Shown here piece by piece: positions 48,120-58,400 of a DNA stretch of 64,000 nucleotides. This DNA is from DAIOXA01 sp050949165 (GTDB taxonomy: Bacteria; Bacillota; Proteinivoracia; UBA4975), in the NCBI GenBank assembly GCA_050949165.1, contig JBMNFF010000014.1:124001-188000 (forward strand). Direction: 5' to 3'. The notes under the pieces were generated by a model. That model was not told the origin of the DNA. It worked only from the letters and a program-made list of their open reading frames with translations, and ran no database searches. Each line of letters begins with the position of its first letter. Position 1 is the stretch's first letter. A program made the position numbers and the translations under genes.

Positions 48120-49064
48120 CTATCTTATATCACTATGGCGCTGCCAGACCCGTCCCTGCCAGGTTCCGGCCTCTGCAAGCGCCTTATCAATGGCCTGAAG
48201 GACTTCCCATTTGCGGCGGATCCAGGTTGGCGCCAGGAGAATCTCCGCCGGGGCATCTCCGGTGACCCGCTGCACCACTATTTCCGGCGGCAACTGTTCC
48301 AGCACAGAAGCAACCCATTGTGCATAGGTCTGCATATCCGGCAGAGGAACGAGGCCTCGCTGCCAGAGCTCGGCCAGGCCAGTGCCCTTTATGACGTGAA
48401 GGGCGTGGATCTTGATGCCCTGAACTGGCAAAGCCGCCACCGCCTTGGCAGTCTGTACCATCATCTCTCGGGTCTCCCCGGGCAGACCCAGAATTATATG
48501 AACGCAAACTCTGATATTCCTGGCCCGAAGCGCCTGGACAGCCCTGAGGAAGCAGGCAAAGTCATGGCCCCGATTTATTAGGGCCAGGGTCTTGTCAAAG
48601 GCTGACTGGAGGCCCAGTTCCACCCACAGCCAGGTTTCCCGGTTGAGCTGGTCCAACAGATCCAAGACCGGCTCGGGCAAACAGTCAGGACGGGTCGACA
48701 CCGACAACCCAACAACCCCTTCTTGAGCCAGGGCTTCCCGATACAGGCCCTCCAAGTGAGACGCCGGCGCCAGGGTGTTGGTGTAGGCCTGAAAGTAGGC
48801 GATAAATTTGCGGACGCCAGGCCATTTCTTCCAGGTCCGGGCCTTGATTTCTGCAATTTGCCGGGCAATATCCCCTGCCCTGCTGCCGGCACAATCGCCG
48901 CTGCCCCGGGGGCTGCAGTAAATGCAGCCGCCGGAACCGTCGAGGGCCCGATTGGGGCAGGAGAAACCGGCGTCCAGTGGGATCTTGGCCACTTTCTCCC
49001 CAAACACCCGGCGCAATTCCCAGTTCCAGGTATGGTAGCGCTTATTCTCCCATAGTCTGGTCAT
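48120..49064 (-). CDS. TIGR01212-type radical SAM protein (YtqA-like)
   Basis: The 314-residue protein starts with RYHTWNWELRRVFGEKVAKIPLDAGFSCPNRALDGSGGCIYC, the characteristic cluster-binding region with long Cys spacing. Then come FIAYFQAYTNTLAP, LSVSTRPDCLPEPVLDLL and VELGLQSAFDKTLALINRGHD. Elp3-like core. The family's substrate is not established. Divergent from the DUF2161 gene. Confidence 0.92.
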   Translation of the reverse strand: MTRLWENKRYHTWNWELRRVFGEKVAKIPLDAGFSCPNRALDGSGGCIYCSPRGSGDCAGSRAGDIARQIAEIKARTWKKWPGVRKFIAYFQAYTNTLAPASHLEGLYREALAQEGVVGLSVSTRPDCLPEPVLDLLDQLNRETWLWVELGLQSAFDKTLALINRGHDFACFLRAVQALRARNIRVCVHIILGLPGETREMMVQTAKAVAALPVQGIKIHALHVIKGTGLAELWQRGLVPLPDMQTYAQWVASVLEQLPPEIVVQRVTGDAPAEILLAPTWIRRKWEVLQAIDKALAEAGTWQGRVWQRHSDIR

Positions 49065-49167
49065 GTTTTCACCACCGCTACTACCTGATATAATCGTAAA
49101 GAGGATGTTGGAAACATTATACCAACTGACCCTTGGGGATACAAACTTCAGGCAGGCGGGTGATGCA

Positions 49168-49836
49168 ATGGCGAAGAAGGAGACGGATCTCTATCCTCCC
49201 CTCAAACTCTATATGGAAGAGCGGGGTTATACCGTGCGTTCAGAAGTCCGGGACTGCGACCTGACTGCCGTCAAGGATGGACACCTGGTAGTCATCGAAC
49301 TAAAAACCCGGTTTAACCTGGACTTGGTCCTGCAAGGCGTGGAAAGGCTGCGTCTCTGTCCCAATGTCTACCTGGCTGTACCCCGCCCCAACAATCTGCG
49401 AGTCCTGCGCTGGCGCCGGATTCTCCGCCTCTGCCGGGCCCTGGGCTTGGGCCTGATGACGGTTTCTGCCCGGGGCCTGGTGGAAATCCTCTGTTCTCCG
49501 GAGGTCAAGCGCCCCCGACCCAGTTCCAGGGAGCGCACGCTAATGCTGCAAGAAATCGCCCAGCGCTCCGGAGACTATAATGTGGGGGGCAGCAGGGGCA
49601 GGCCCCTGGTCACAGCCTATCGGGAGCAGGCCTTACAGGTGGCCAAGGCTGTTGCCGATGGGCTTCAGCGCCCCCGGGATATCGCAGCCGCCACGGGGAT
49701 TGCCAAGGCCCCCTCAATCCTGCAGAAGGATTACTACCAATGGTTCGAAAGGGTGAAAAGAGGGGAATATCGCCTGAGCAGCCGCGGCCTGCAGGCCCTG
49801 GAGGACTATGCCGATGTCATAAGAGAAAAACAGTAG
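49168..49836 (+). CDS. DUF2161 family PD-(D/E)XK-like protein
   Basis: The 222-residue protein begins MAKKETDLYPPLKLYMEERGYTVRSEVRDCDLTAVKDGHLVVIELKTRFNLDLVLQGVERL. The D...ExK pattern (CDLTAV, VIELK) is a restriction-endonuclease-like core. The C-terminal part looks like a winged helix (ADGLQRPRDIAAATGIAKAPSILQKDYYQWFERV). Family function is unproven. ATG 49168 matches the family start; an upstream ATG at 49105 has GTAAAGAGG but is less likely. Confidence 0.85.
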   Translation: MAKKETDLYPPLKLYMEERGYTVRSEVRDCDLTAVKDGHLVVIELKTRFNLDLVLQGVERLRLCPNVYLAVPRPNNLRVLRWRRILRLCRALGLGLMTVSARGLVEILCSPEVKRPRPSSRERTLMLQEIAQRSGDYNVGGSRGRPLVTAYREQALQVAKAVADGLQRPRDIAAATGIAKAPSILQKDYYQWFERVKRGEYRLSSRGLQALEDYADVIREKQ

Positions 49837-49858
49837 CAACCCATTGCTACTGTTTTTT
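49829..49858 (+). terminator. rho-independent terminator after the DUF2161 gene
   Basis: AACAGTAGCAA (49829-49839) pairs with TTGCTACTGTT (49844-49854), followed by TTTT. On the minus strand the flank is also T-rich, so it may serve both convergent genes. Confidence 0.9.
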
Positions 49859-49865
49859 GCGCTAC

Positions 49866-50873
49866 CTATCTCTCCATGGTAGCCGCCGTCTGCTTTAGCA
49901 TTTCCCGGATGGGCAGGTCATAAGGGCAGCGGCTCTCGCACATCCCGCATTCCGTGCAGTCGGAAGCCTTTACCGGCAGAGAGGCGTACCTTTCCATGGC
50001 CCATTCCTTGAGGTTGTACCGGGTATAATAGCCTTCAAAGAGGAACATGGCGGAGATCTTCAAGCCTGCGGGGCAGGGCTGACAGTACTCGCAGCGGCGG
50101 CAGAACTGAGTGCCCAGCCTGGCCAGGAGCTTCTCCAGCTCCTGCTTTTGCTCCTGACTCGCCCCGACCTCGACAACCCGGCAATTCTCCCGGACCTGTT
50201 CCACCGAATCCATGCCGGGGATGGCCAGGTCCACCCAGGGGCTGTTGAGGAGGAAATCCAGAGCAGCAGCAGCGGCGGTCAATGCTCCCCCGGCCAGGGG
50301 CTTCATAGCGATGATGCCCATTCCCAGTTCCTTTGCCTCTTTCATCAAATCCAGAGCTTGTTGTTCCAGGGCATTGAAGGGAATCTGCAGGGTGGCAAAG
50401 CGCCCGGAAGCGACGCCGGGCCTCAAGATTTCCGGTTTATGCCCGGTAATCCCTATATGGCGGACCAGGCCCTGGCGCTGTGCTTCCTCCAAGGCTGCCA
50501 AGGCTCCGTCAGGTTGCAGCACCATTTCCATATCCTCTGCGGTGGCCACATTGTGTAGCTGGTAGAGGTCTATGTACTGGCAAGCCATATTGTCCAGGCT
50601 GATTTGGATATCCCGCAGCATGCCCTCATAGTCCCGGGCAGGCGACTTGGTGGCTACATACCAGCCCTGACGGCCATGCCGCTTAAAATACTCCCCGATC
50701 TTTGCTTCGCTGTCGGTGTACATGCGGGCGGTGTCGATAAAATTAATGCCGTTGGCCTTGCATTCGGCCAACACAGCTATTGCCGAATCGACATCCACCC
50801 GTTGAATGGGGATGCCGCCGAAGCTGATGACCGACGCGTCGATATCCGTCTTTCCCAATCTCTGATAACGCAT
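49866..50873 (-). CDS. Aldo/keto reductase with C-terminal 4Fe-4S domain
   Basis: The 335-residue protein has a TIM-barrel AKR part: LGKTDIDASVISFGG, NFIDTARMYTDSE (Asp/Tyr), VATKSP (Lys) and LYQLHN (His). A C-terminal cluster region has CRRCEYCQPCP and CTECGMCESRCPYDLPI. Such fused AKR-ferredoxins are frequent in anaerobes; electron donor and substrate are unknown. Monocistronic, ATG at 50873. Confidence 0.9.
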   Translation of the reverse strand: MRYQRLGKTDIDASVISFGGIPIQRVDVDSAIAVLAECKANGINFIDTARMYTDSEAKIGEYFKRHGRQGWYVATKSPARDYEGMLRDIQISLDNMACQYIDLYQLHNVATAEDMEMVLQPDGALAALEEAQRQGLVRHIGITGHKPEILRPGVASGRFATLQIPFNALEQQALDLMKEAKELGMGIIAMKPLAGGALTAAAAALDFLLNSPWVDLAIPGMDSVEQVRENCRVVEVGASQEQKQELEKLLARLGTQFCRRCEYCQPCPAGLKISAMFLFEGYYTRYNLKEWAMERYASLPVKASDCTECGMCESRCPYDLPIREMLKQTAATMER

Positions 50874-50963
50874 GTTTCTGCCTCCAATATAGAAGTATTA
50901 TCCTGCAGGGAGAGATGTCCCGGCGGAAAAAGACTGTGGTATAATCGGTCCGGAGGTGAGAAA

Positions 50964-51683
50964 ATGGGCTTGCCCTTTCATCAACACCTGTTTCCTCCGG
51001 TAAAAAAACTGGTTTGGGAGTACGATATGCTGAGGGAAGGCGATCGGGTCGCCGTTGGCGTCTCCGGCGGCAAGGACAGCCTGACTGCCCTGTACACCCT
51101 GGCCATGCTGAGGAGCATGATCCCGGTTTCCTATTCGCTGACCGCTATCACCGTCGACATGGGCTGGCCCGGGAGCGACTGGACGGGCCTGCGCGCTTTG
51201 TGCGGGCAACTGGGTGTCCCCCTCCATGTGGTTTCTACCCAGATTGCAGCGGTTCTCTTTGAGCAGCGCCGGGAGACCAATCCCTGCTCCCTCTGCTCCA
51301 AGATGCGCCACGGCGCACTCAACGATACTGCCAAAAAACTGGGCTGCAATGTGGTCGCCCTGGGCCACCACAGCGACGATGCCGTGGAGACGGTGTTCCT
51401 CAACATGTTTTATGCCGGGCGGATCGCCTGCTTTAACCCGGTAACCGAACTGGACAGAACGGGGCTGCGCCTGATTCGTCCCATGCTCTACATCAGTGAA
51501 AAGACCACCGCCCGGGTGGCCCGGAAGCTGGAGTTGCCGGTCTCCCACAACCCCTGCCCTGCCAACGGTAACAGCAAGCGCCAGCACATCAAAGAGATGT
51601 TGGCCCAGCAGGCCCGGGAGGACAAGCTGATCCCCCGGCGGCTGCAGGCGGCGGTGAAGGCCCTTTGGCGCCAACACCTTTAA
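50964..51683 (+). CDS. TtcA-like tRNA 2-thiolation / PP-loop ATPase family protein
   Basis: The 239-residue N-type ATP pyrophosphatase has VAVGVSGGKDSLTALYTLA (PP-loop SGGKDS), NPCSLCSKMRHGAL (CxxC) and HNPCPANGNSKRQHIKEML (late Cys). ALGHHSDDAVETVFLNMFYAG is the conserved core. Resembles TtcA, which makes 2-thiocytidine in tRNA with an iron-sulfur cluster held by cysteines. ATG 50964 follows GGAGGTGAG. Confidence 0.88.
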   Translation: MGLPFHQHLFPPVKKLVWEYDMLREGDRVAVGVSGGKDSLTALYTLAMLRSMIPVSYSLTAITVDMGWPGSDWTGLRALCGQLGVPLHVVSTQIAAVLFEQRRETNPCSLCSKMRHGALNDTAKKLGCNVVALGHHSDDAVETVFLNMFYAGRIACFNPVTELDRTGLRLIRPMLYISEKTTARVARKLELPVSHNPCPANGNSKRQHIKEMLAQQAREDKLIPRRLQAAVKALWRQHL

Positions 51684-51767
51684 TTATACTACTATGTGGC
51701 AATTACCGCCACTGCAGGCAAGCAGGACTTTGACCAGACGAAGTAGAAATATACAGCGGATAAGGAG

Positions 51768-53630
51768 GTGGCCAATATGGCCCTGGAATTATACCCGACA
51801 CCGTCATGGCCCCACCCGGCCTTCTCGATTCCCTTCACGGAAGAGCACAAGCGCTTCCCCCATCTGGATGAGATGGCTGCCCGGCCGCTGGCCCCGCTGA
51901 GCGCTGAAGAGTCTGAGGCCGGCAAGGTTACGGCTTATTGGGCCAGCGACAGGGTTAACCTGTACATGGTCGTGGAAGCAAGCGGTCAGGTCGACCCCTC
52001 CCGGGAGCGGGCCTGGCGCCATGGGGACGGATTGCTGCTCACCATATCCCCCCGCGCCCAGGACCAGCCCGTACACGATTACACGTCTCTGGGAATCTCC
52101 GGAACAAGCAAGAGGCCACAGATTATTGGGATTAAGCGTAACGGGACTTGGTTCCCCAAACTCGATTGCGCCAAGATCAAGTACAAGTTCCAACAGGACA
52201 AAGATAAAGCCCGGTTTTCTGTGCTTATCCCCTGGACGGTGTTGGAGCCTTTGCGCCCCCTCCTCTATGAGACCATCGCCCTGAACCTCACCTTCACCCG
52301 TCAGGAGGAAACGGGCCGAGTGGTGTACCAGCTTACCCCCGACGAAAATTACTGTTCAGAGGCCACCGACCTGCGCAGCCTGCTTCCGGTAAGCTTTGCC
52401 TATGGAGAAATATCCCGTCCCCTGGCCCAGTCCTACCTGACCCGAAATTGCTGGCGGGGCGACGAGCCCCTTCAGATTAATTTGGGATTGTATAACCCCA
52501 AGACCTGCCCAGCCCGACTGGACTTGTCCATCAAAGACGGCAACACAACTCTGGAAGCCCACAGTTCTTCTGTGGAGCTGGCTTCGGGCTGCCATCACTG
52601 GACCCTGCGCTGGAGTCCCCAGCGCCCGTTGCCCACCGGTAAGTACACCCTGGAGTTGAGCGGCGAGGGCAGCGGCAAGAATTATAAAAAACTGCACGAA
52701 ATATTTGTCCTCAACCCGGAAGAATTGGCTTCCCTTCGCAGTGAGCTGTTAAAACAGGAAGAGGATCTCAACTGCCTCTACCCGGGAGCCGTGCACACAG
52801 CCCTGGCCAAACTGGAGTGGCTGGAAGGCGGTCTGGATCAATGCGCCTGGCAAGAACCTGACTTTTCCGGCTTTACAGCCGCCCAAAGCATTCTGGAAAG
52901 CCTGCGCCAGGGAGTCAATCCCATCCCCGATAAAGCCGGATTGTCCCGACGGGCTTTTCGCTCTCAAGTTGACGGTAGCCTCCAGGCTTACAGCCTGTAC
53001 TTGCCCAAGGGCTATAGCCCTGAGCATAAATGGCCTTTGCTGATGCTCCTCCATGGCGACTGTGTCGATGAACAGAAGCTTGCCGCCAATCCGGAGCTAC
53101 ACAAACTGGCCGACAGACTTGGCCTGATCCTCCTCTTTCCCTGTGCCCGCACCGCCGGCGGTTTTTACCTTAACCAGGACGAAACCGACGTTCTCTATAA
53201 CCTGTCCATCCTCAAAAAACGCTTGCCTCTGGATTGGGACAAGTTATTCCTGGGGGGCATATCCAGGGGCGGTTTTGGCGCTTGGCATACCGGCTTGCGT
53301 CACCCGGGTCACTTTGCCGGCCTGGCCATCATTTCCGGAGTTCCCCGCCTGCCCCTGGCCGGGGAAGATTATGCCCAGAATTACAAGTTCAATCCCGCCG
53401 ACTGCAGCGAGAATGCCAAGAAGTTGTCCTTGCTGGTAGTGCACGGCGCCAAGGACTGCGAGGTGCCGGTTGAATCGGTTCGGGAGATTATTGAAACTCT
53501 ACAGGATAAAGGTGTTGAACTGACTTATAAGGAAAATGCCGCCGGCGGCCACGCCGATTTTGATTGGCCCTCGGAGCTGGCCGCCTGGCTCAAGGCAAAT
53601 CTCAAAAAGGGGCTGTCGCAAAACGTTTAA
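51768..53630 (+). CDS. alpha/beta-hydrolase esterase with N-terminal CBM9-like domain, 3' end altered by IS insertion
   Basis: The 620-residue predicted cytoplasmic protein (no signal peptide) has an N-terminal sandwich region like carbohydrate-binding module 9 (about 20-210), a middle beta region and a C-terminal esterase domain (about 400-615). The triad is readable: Ser499 in GISRGGFGAW, Asp563 in HGAKDCEVP, His595 in GGHADF; LLLHGD-type LMLLHGDCVDE forms the oxyanion side. PHB-depolymerase/feruloyl-esterase-like. The last codons (GLSQNV, stop) come from the IS1182 left end. AAGGAGGTGG precedes the ATG. Confidence 0.83.
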   Translation: MANMALELYPTPSWPHPAFSIPFTEEHKRFPHLDEMAARPLAPLSAEESEAGKVTAYWASDRVNLYMVVEASGQVDPSRERAWRHGDGLLLTISPRAQDQPVHDYTSLGISGTSKRPQIIGIKRNGTWFPKLDCAKIKYKFQQDKDKARFSVLIPWTVLEPLRPLLYETIALNLTFTRQEETGRVVYQLTPDENYCSEATDLRSLLPVSFAYGEISRPLAQSYLTRNCWRGDEPLQINLGLYNPKTCPARLDLSIKDGNTTLEAHSSSVELASGCHHWTLRWSPQRPLPTGKYTLELSGEGSGKNYKKLHEIFVLNPEELASLRSELLKQEEDLNCLYPGAVHTALAKLEWLEGGLDQCAWQEPDFSGFTAAQSILESLRQGVNPIPDKAGLSRRAFRSQVDGSLQAYSLYLPKGYSPEHKWPLLMLLHGDCVDEQKLAANPELHKLADRLGLILLFPCARTAGGFYLNQDETDVLYNLSILKKRLPLDWDKLFLGGISRGGFGAWHTGLRHPGHFAGLAIISGVPRLPLAGEDYAQNYKFNPADCSENAKKLSLLVVHGAKDCEVPVESVREIIETLQDKGVELTYKENAAGGHADFDWPSELAAWLKANLKKGLSQNV

Positions 53631-53674
53631 TTAATAACGTTGGGCGATAGCCCTTTTTTCTTGGTTCTAGCTGA

Positions 53675-53699
53675 AAAATGCCCTCTTCTAGGGCATTTT
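53675..53699. terminator. terminator inside the IS left end
   Basis: AAAATGCCC (53675-53683) and GGGCATTTT (53691-53699) are perfect arms with T-runs on both strands. It can stop the transposase mRNA and read-through from the esterase gene. Confidence 0.75.
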
Positions 53700-53774
53700 C
53701 TTCGCTTTCCCCCATTCTTGGGCATGACAAAATAGGGAAATGGGATTCCCCTATGGATATACTGTTATTTAGGT

Positions 53775-55379
53775 TTAAGCCACCTTAGGATTATGTAAAT
53801 ATGCTCCACAGCGTCCAGATTGGATCTTGTTGTGGAGTTTATTTATGTTGAACGCCATAGCCAACAGCAAGAATTCCGTCTGTACTTTTACCTGACCTTG
53901 CAAGAGGAAACGTCGAAATCCCATGTCTTGTTTCAGCACCCCGAAGGCGCCCTCAACCTGGATGGAGCGATTCGTGCGTAATAGAATGCCTTTCTCGCTG
54001 TTAATACGTCCCTCCATCTCAGCGCGCTGCCTCTGAAAGGTCTTGGAAACGTGGAGGTTTTTGCTCCGCTTTTCAAGGGGTATCTTACTTGAGCCTTTTA
54101 TGCATTTGGCCTTATGAGGACAACCGGCACAGCGAGCGCAGGAATACACGGTTGTTACTGTGGAGTATCCGGACTTGGTTTTGGCTTTCTTCTCGTAAGC
54201 TGCCTGGATTTTATTGCCTGCGTAGCAAATGTAAGCATCGCTTTCTGCATCATAGAGCATATTTTCTCGTTTGCCAATGTCGCTTCTGTATTTTCTTGTC
54301 TTGGCCCGGTCATGGTTTGCAGGTTTAATAAAAGCGATCTGGCCGTTTTCCTCGCACCAGGTATAATTCTCTTCGCTTTCGAAGCCAGCGTCAGCTACCG
54401 GCTCTGTGTAGCCCAGAGGAAGCAGCTTTTCCATTATGGGAATAAATGTAGCCATGTCGCTGCGTTCTTGTGAAATCATCGCAGCTACTATGTATTCTGC
54501 ATCAACTGCTATAGTAGCATTGTAGGCTGGCTTCAATTGACCGTTTCGCATGTGGTCTTCTTTTAAACGCATGAAGGTTGCGTCCTTATCTGTTTTGGAA
54601 AAGCTGTTTCTGTCCCCAAAGATGTGGTTATGGCCATCATACCGCCTCTGGCGGGCCAGGTACCCTTCCACGGTTTCCACAGCTCTTTGTAAGGGAGTTT
54701 TCCGCTTCCCTTTGCCCTTGACGAATTTTGTGTCCTCTTTGAGAGCATATAGCCGTTTTCGAAGCTTCTTTAAATCCTTAGCCCGAATTTTTTCCCCTAC
54801 ACGAAAGCGTAGGCCAAACTCGGCTGCAATTTTTGGCAGTTCGACCCTCATCTTCGCCTGCATCTTGGCTTCATTCTTTTGTGTGGACTTCTTCCACACA
54901 AAGCTGTACCGATTGGCGTTGGCCTCGAACTTCGCGCCATCGATAAACGCATTGAGTAGTGAGAGTTCCCCCGCTTCAGCTAAGTAATACACCAGTTGTG
55001 AAAACAGATCATCCATAACGCTAGGTAGTCGCTCACTTCGGAAGCGGGCGATGGTAGCATGATCGGGTGCTGAAGAACGTCCCAGCAGATACATGAAGTT
55101 TACGTCGCGCTTACAAGCTTGCTCTAGAGCTCGGGAGGAATAGATGCCATTCATGTATCCATACACCAGAACCTTGAACAGACTTTTGGGAGGCGTCTCG
55201 ATTCTCCCTAAACGGGAGTACGCAGCGTGCAGCTTTCTATAATCCATCCTTTCAAGCACGGCGTTGAGTAGTCTCACCGAATCGTCTTCCGGGATTAATT
55301 CGCCAATGTCCATGGGTATGACCAGTTGATATGCACCCCCGGTTGGTGTATAATCTGGTCGTAAAATATTGATTTGCAT
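53775..55379 (-). CDS. IS1182 family transposase
   Basis: The 534-residue DDE transposase starts MQINILRPDYTPTGG, then IGELIPEDDSVRLLNAVLERMDY and LFKVLVYGYMNGIYSSRALEQAC. A central INAFIDGAKFEANANRYSFVWKKS (first Asp), VADAGFESEENY (second Asp), and ...INSEKGILLRTNRSIQVEGAFGVLKQDMGFRRF (Glu region) follow. A Cys-rich CARCAGCPHKAKCIKG patch is typical of IS1182. The gene is intact, so the element could be active. Confidence 0.94.
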   Translation of the reverse strand: MQINILRPDYTPTGGAYQLVIPMDIGELIPEDDSVRLLNAVLERMDYRKLHAAYSRLGRIETPPKSLFKVLVYGYMNGIYSSRALEQACKRDVNFMYLLGRSSAPDHATIARFRSERLPSVMDDLFSQLVYYLAEAGELSLLNAFIDGAKFEANANRYSFVWKKSTQKNEAKMQAKMRVELPKIAAEFGLRFRVGEKIRAKDLKKLRKRLYALKEDTKFVKGKGKRKTPLQRAVETVEGYLARQRRYDGHNHIFGDRNSFSKTDKDATFMRLKEDHMRNGQLKPAYNATIAVDAEYIVAAMISQERSDMATFIPIMEKLLPLGYTEPVADAGFESEENYTWCEENGQIAFIKPANHDRAKTRKYRSDIGKRENMLYDAESDAYICYAGNKIQAAYEKKAKTKSGYSTVTTVYSCARCAGCPHKAKCIKGSSKIPLEKRSKNLHVSKTFQRQRAEMEGRINSEKGILLRTNRSIQVEGAFGVLKQDMGFRRFLLQGQVKVQTEFLLLAMAFNINKLHNKIQSGRCGAYLHNPKVA

Positions 55380-55476
55380 AACTATATTTTACAGCAAAAG
55401 ACGGCTTCTGGGTACTACCAGTCGCCGTCTTTTGTGTTTTAATTCAGGGGTTGTTAGTGCGACAGCCCCTTTTTGC

Positions 55477-58400
55477 TCAGCCCTGGCAGCAATCGATGAA
55501 TTCCTGGAGCTGTGCCTGCAGAGCCTGCAACTCTCCGGGGGCCAGGGAAATTTCCACCAGTTGTCGGCCCGGCGGCAGACGCAGCAATTGCAAGAAGGCT
55601 CGCACCGGCTTTTTATAAATTTCCCCGGCTGCCAATGCGTAAAACTGGAGCTGTGGCGCGTACAGATCCAGCAGCGGTTGGATACCCGCCGGGGGAATCC
55701 TGTTGCTCTTATAGTCCAGGATGACCACATGGTCCTGGGCAATCAGGACCCTGTCTATCAGGCCGTAGAACAGGGCGTTGCCCAGGCGGTAATAGAATTC
55801 ATGTTCGGTGAAGGACTGGCTGAAATCTCCCGGGAGCCCCGGGTCCTTTTGATATGATTCCAGAAGAGCCTTAGCCGAAAAGAAGACGCGCTCCCCCTGC
55901 TCCGCATCTGCTTCCGGGAAGAATTTTGGCGCCAACTCCCTCAGCAAGGAAGATATGTCGGTCCCGGGCTGGATAACTTCCAGGGCGCTGTGGAGAAGAG
56001 AGCCAAAACTGGCGCCGCCGTGTTCGTGGGACCAATCCCCCTGCTCCTGGACAGGCCCGATTTCTCCGGGCAACCCCCTGGACAGGTAGCGGCGTTCAAA
56101 AAGCTCCCGATCGCTTCGCCACAGGCAGAACTGAGAGATGCTATAGTAGCGAATGGCACGCCTGCCTTTGCCCAGGGGGGTGAGGCCGGGAAAAAACTCC
56201 TCAATCTCGATGTCCTGTCCTCCCTGGGGCTCGGGAAGGGGAGCGGGCAGTTGTATGTCCAGTCCGCCATCCCCCGGTCGTGATTGCAGGAAATGCTGGG
56301 GCGAGCTGGCTGCGAATTGCCGCAGCCAGCAATTAAAGGAGGGCTCATTCCCTTCCTTGTCCCTGACCAGCACCGCCAGGTAATCTCGGGCCCGGGTGAC
56401 GGCTACATAGAGGAGACGCTTGTGCTCTTCCTCTTGGCGTCGGGCCTCCCAGGCCTGAACCTCTTCCCAGACTGCGCAGTCCCAAGGGTACTTAAAGGCA
56501 AGGCCTCCAGCTTCATCCACCAACATCCTCCCGTACCTGGGCCTTAGCGCCGTGGAGCAGGCGGGCAGAAAGACAACGGGAAATTCCAGGCCCTTGCTGG
56601 CGTGAATTGTTAGGATCTTGACCGAGTTGGAATCTTCACTGTCCACTTGGGCTTCGGCTTCACTGAGCTCGGAGGCGTACTCAACCCAGCGCAGGAATCC
56701 CGTCAGGTTGTCATTGCCGGCGGCTGAGTACTTTTCTGCCAAGTCCAGGAGTTTTTGCAAATTTGCAAAGTGCTGCAGGCCGGCAAAGCGAGTGAGGTTT
56801 ACCTCCCGGGCCAGGGTCAGGTCCATTGCCCGCTCCACCAGGCGAGGGACTTCCAGCCTGCCCCGGCACTGGCGGAGGGAGGAGATTATCTCTGCCGCTC
56901 GTTCCAGGCGGCGCCGGGGTTCTGCTGCCAGGACATCGCCGCGGTCCAGGAGGCTCCCCCCCTGCTGCCGGGCCATAGCCAGAGCCAGCAGGCTGTCATC
57001 ATCCAGGGCGAAGAGGGGGGAGCGCAGCACCGCCGCCAGGGAAAGCTCATCCCGAAGGTTATCCACCACCCGGAGCAGGTTGACAATGTCCTGAACTTCC
57101 TGCTGTTGGTAAAAGCCGATGCCGCCCACGACAGTATAGGGGATTCCCTTTAGGCGCAGATTATGCTCGTATTCCTTGAGATGGGTGCGGGCCCGGAGCA
57201 GGATGGCGATGTCTCCGTAGCGCAGGGTCCGGGTGCCGCTCCTTTCCTCGATGGTGAGTTCCTTCCCGGCCACCATTTCCCGGATGCGCGAGGCCAGAAT
57301 GCGGGCTTCGGCTTCGGCAACGGATTCAGCACCATCGGGGGTGCAGGTCAGCAACTCGGCACAGGGCCCGCTTTCCTGCCGGTGGGCGGCAAGGCTGATG
57401 TACTCGATTTCACTGCCCTGGCCCTTGTCCATGAGTTGGGAAAAGAGGCCGTTGACCAAGGCGATGAGGGATTTCCGGGAGCGATAGTTGCAGGTGATTC
57501 GCTTCTCCCGCTGGGGATTATCCCGGGTCAGTTGCTGGCGTGCCTGGTCAAATACCCGCACCTCTGCCCCCCGGAACCGGTAGATGGACTGCTTTTCATC
57601 CCCCACCAGGAAGAGGCGTCCCGGAGGGATTTCCCCCCCTTCCTCTACTAAGGCGGTGATTATCCTGTACTGGAGTCGGTCGGTATCCTGAAACTCGTCG
57701 ATCATATAGGTGCGATAGCGAAGGCGCAATTTCTCAATTACCCAGGGGTTGGCCTGCAGGAGGCGCCATACCGCCAATTGCAAATCGGAAAAGTCCAGGC
57801 CGCCAACCCGGGCCTTGCGGCGCCTGTATTCCCGGTCCAGGTTCATGAGGAGGGAAAGGGTGGCCTCTCCCAACAGCGGAGCCAGGGCGCCGGTGAGCAG
57901 CAAGCGCAGCTGGCCGACTGCCCCATTGACAAACTCTTTCTGCCCCTTGGTCCTGCCTCCCTTGAGTTGGGTCAGGGGAAATAATTCCTGGTACAAGGCC
58001 AACAGTTCACGGGGCGCTTGGACTTCGGCCAGGACCCTTCCCGCCGCAACCAAACCCATGCGCTTCCGGGCCATCTCGGGTTGGTCTTTGTCGGCAAGGG
58101 CGACTGCCAGCTCCGCCTCCCCGCCGACAATTTCCAAGAACCTGTCCCGGCATTGTCGCCACTCCGGGATGGACTTGTACTTGTCGGTAAGGCGGGCTTC
58201 CTCCAAGGGGATGCCCCGGTTCATCAGGGCCTGGTAGGTGCTGCGCAATTGCTGGGCCAGGCCGCCCTCTTCCTCCAGGGCATCTGCCCCTAAGACGACA
58301 GCCAGGACCTTGAGGTTGGGGTCTTCTCCCCTGACCGCCCCTTGAAAGGTTGCGGCCAGGGCATCATTGAGGAGCATACTCGCCTCCATCTCCTCCAGCA

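Larger units (their letters stand above)
53609..55469. mobile_element. complete IS1182-family insertion sequence (about 1.86 kb)
   Basis: The ends are GGGGCTGTCGCAAAAC (53609-53624) and its partner ending GTGCGACAGCCCC (to 55469), with 12 matching terminal bases. Inside is one intact transposase gene. Hairpins lie near both ends (53675-53699 and about 55398-55436), which would block transcription from outside. The flanks join to CAAAAA|TTTTTG, a palindromic target, without a visible direct repeat. It lies between the esterase gene and addA. Confidence 0.9.
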
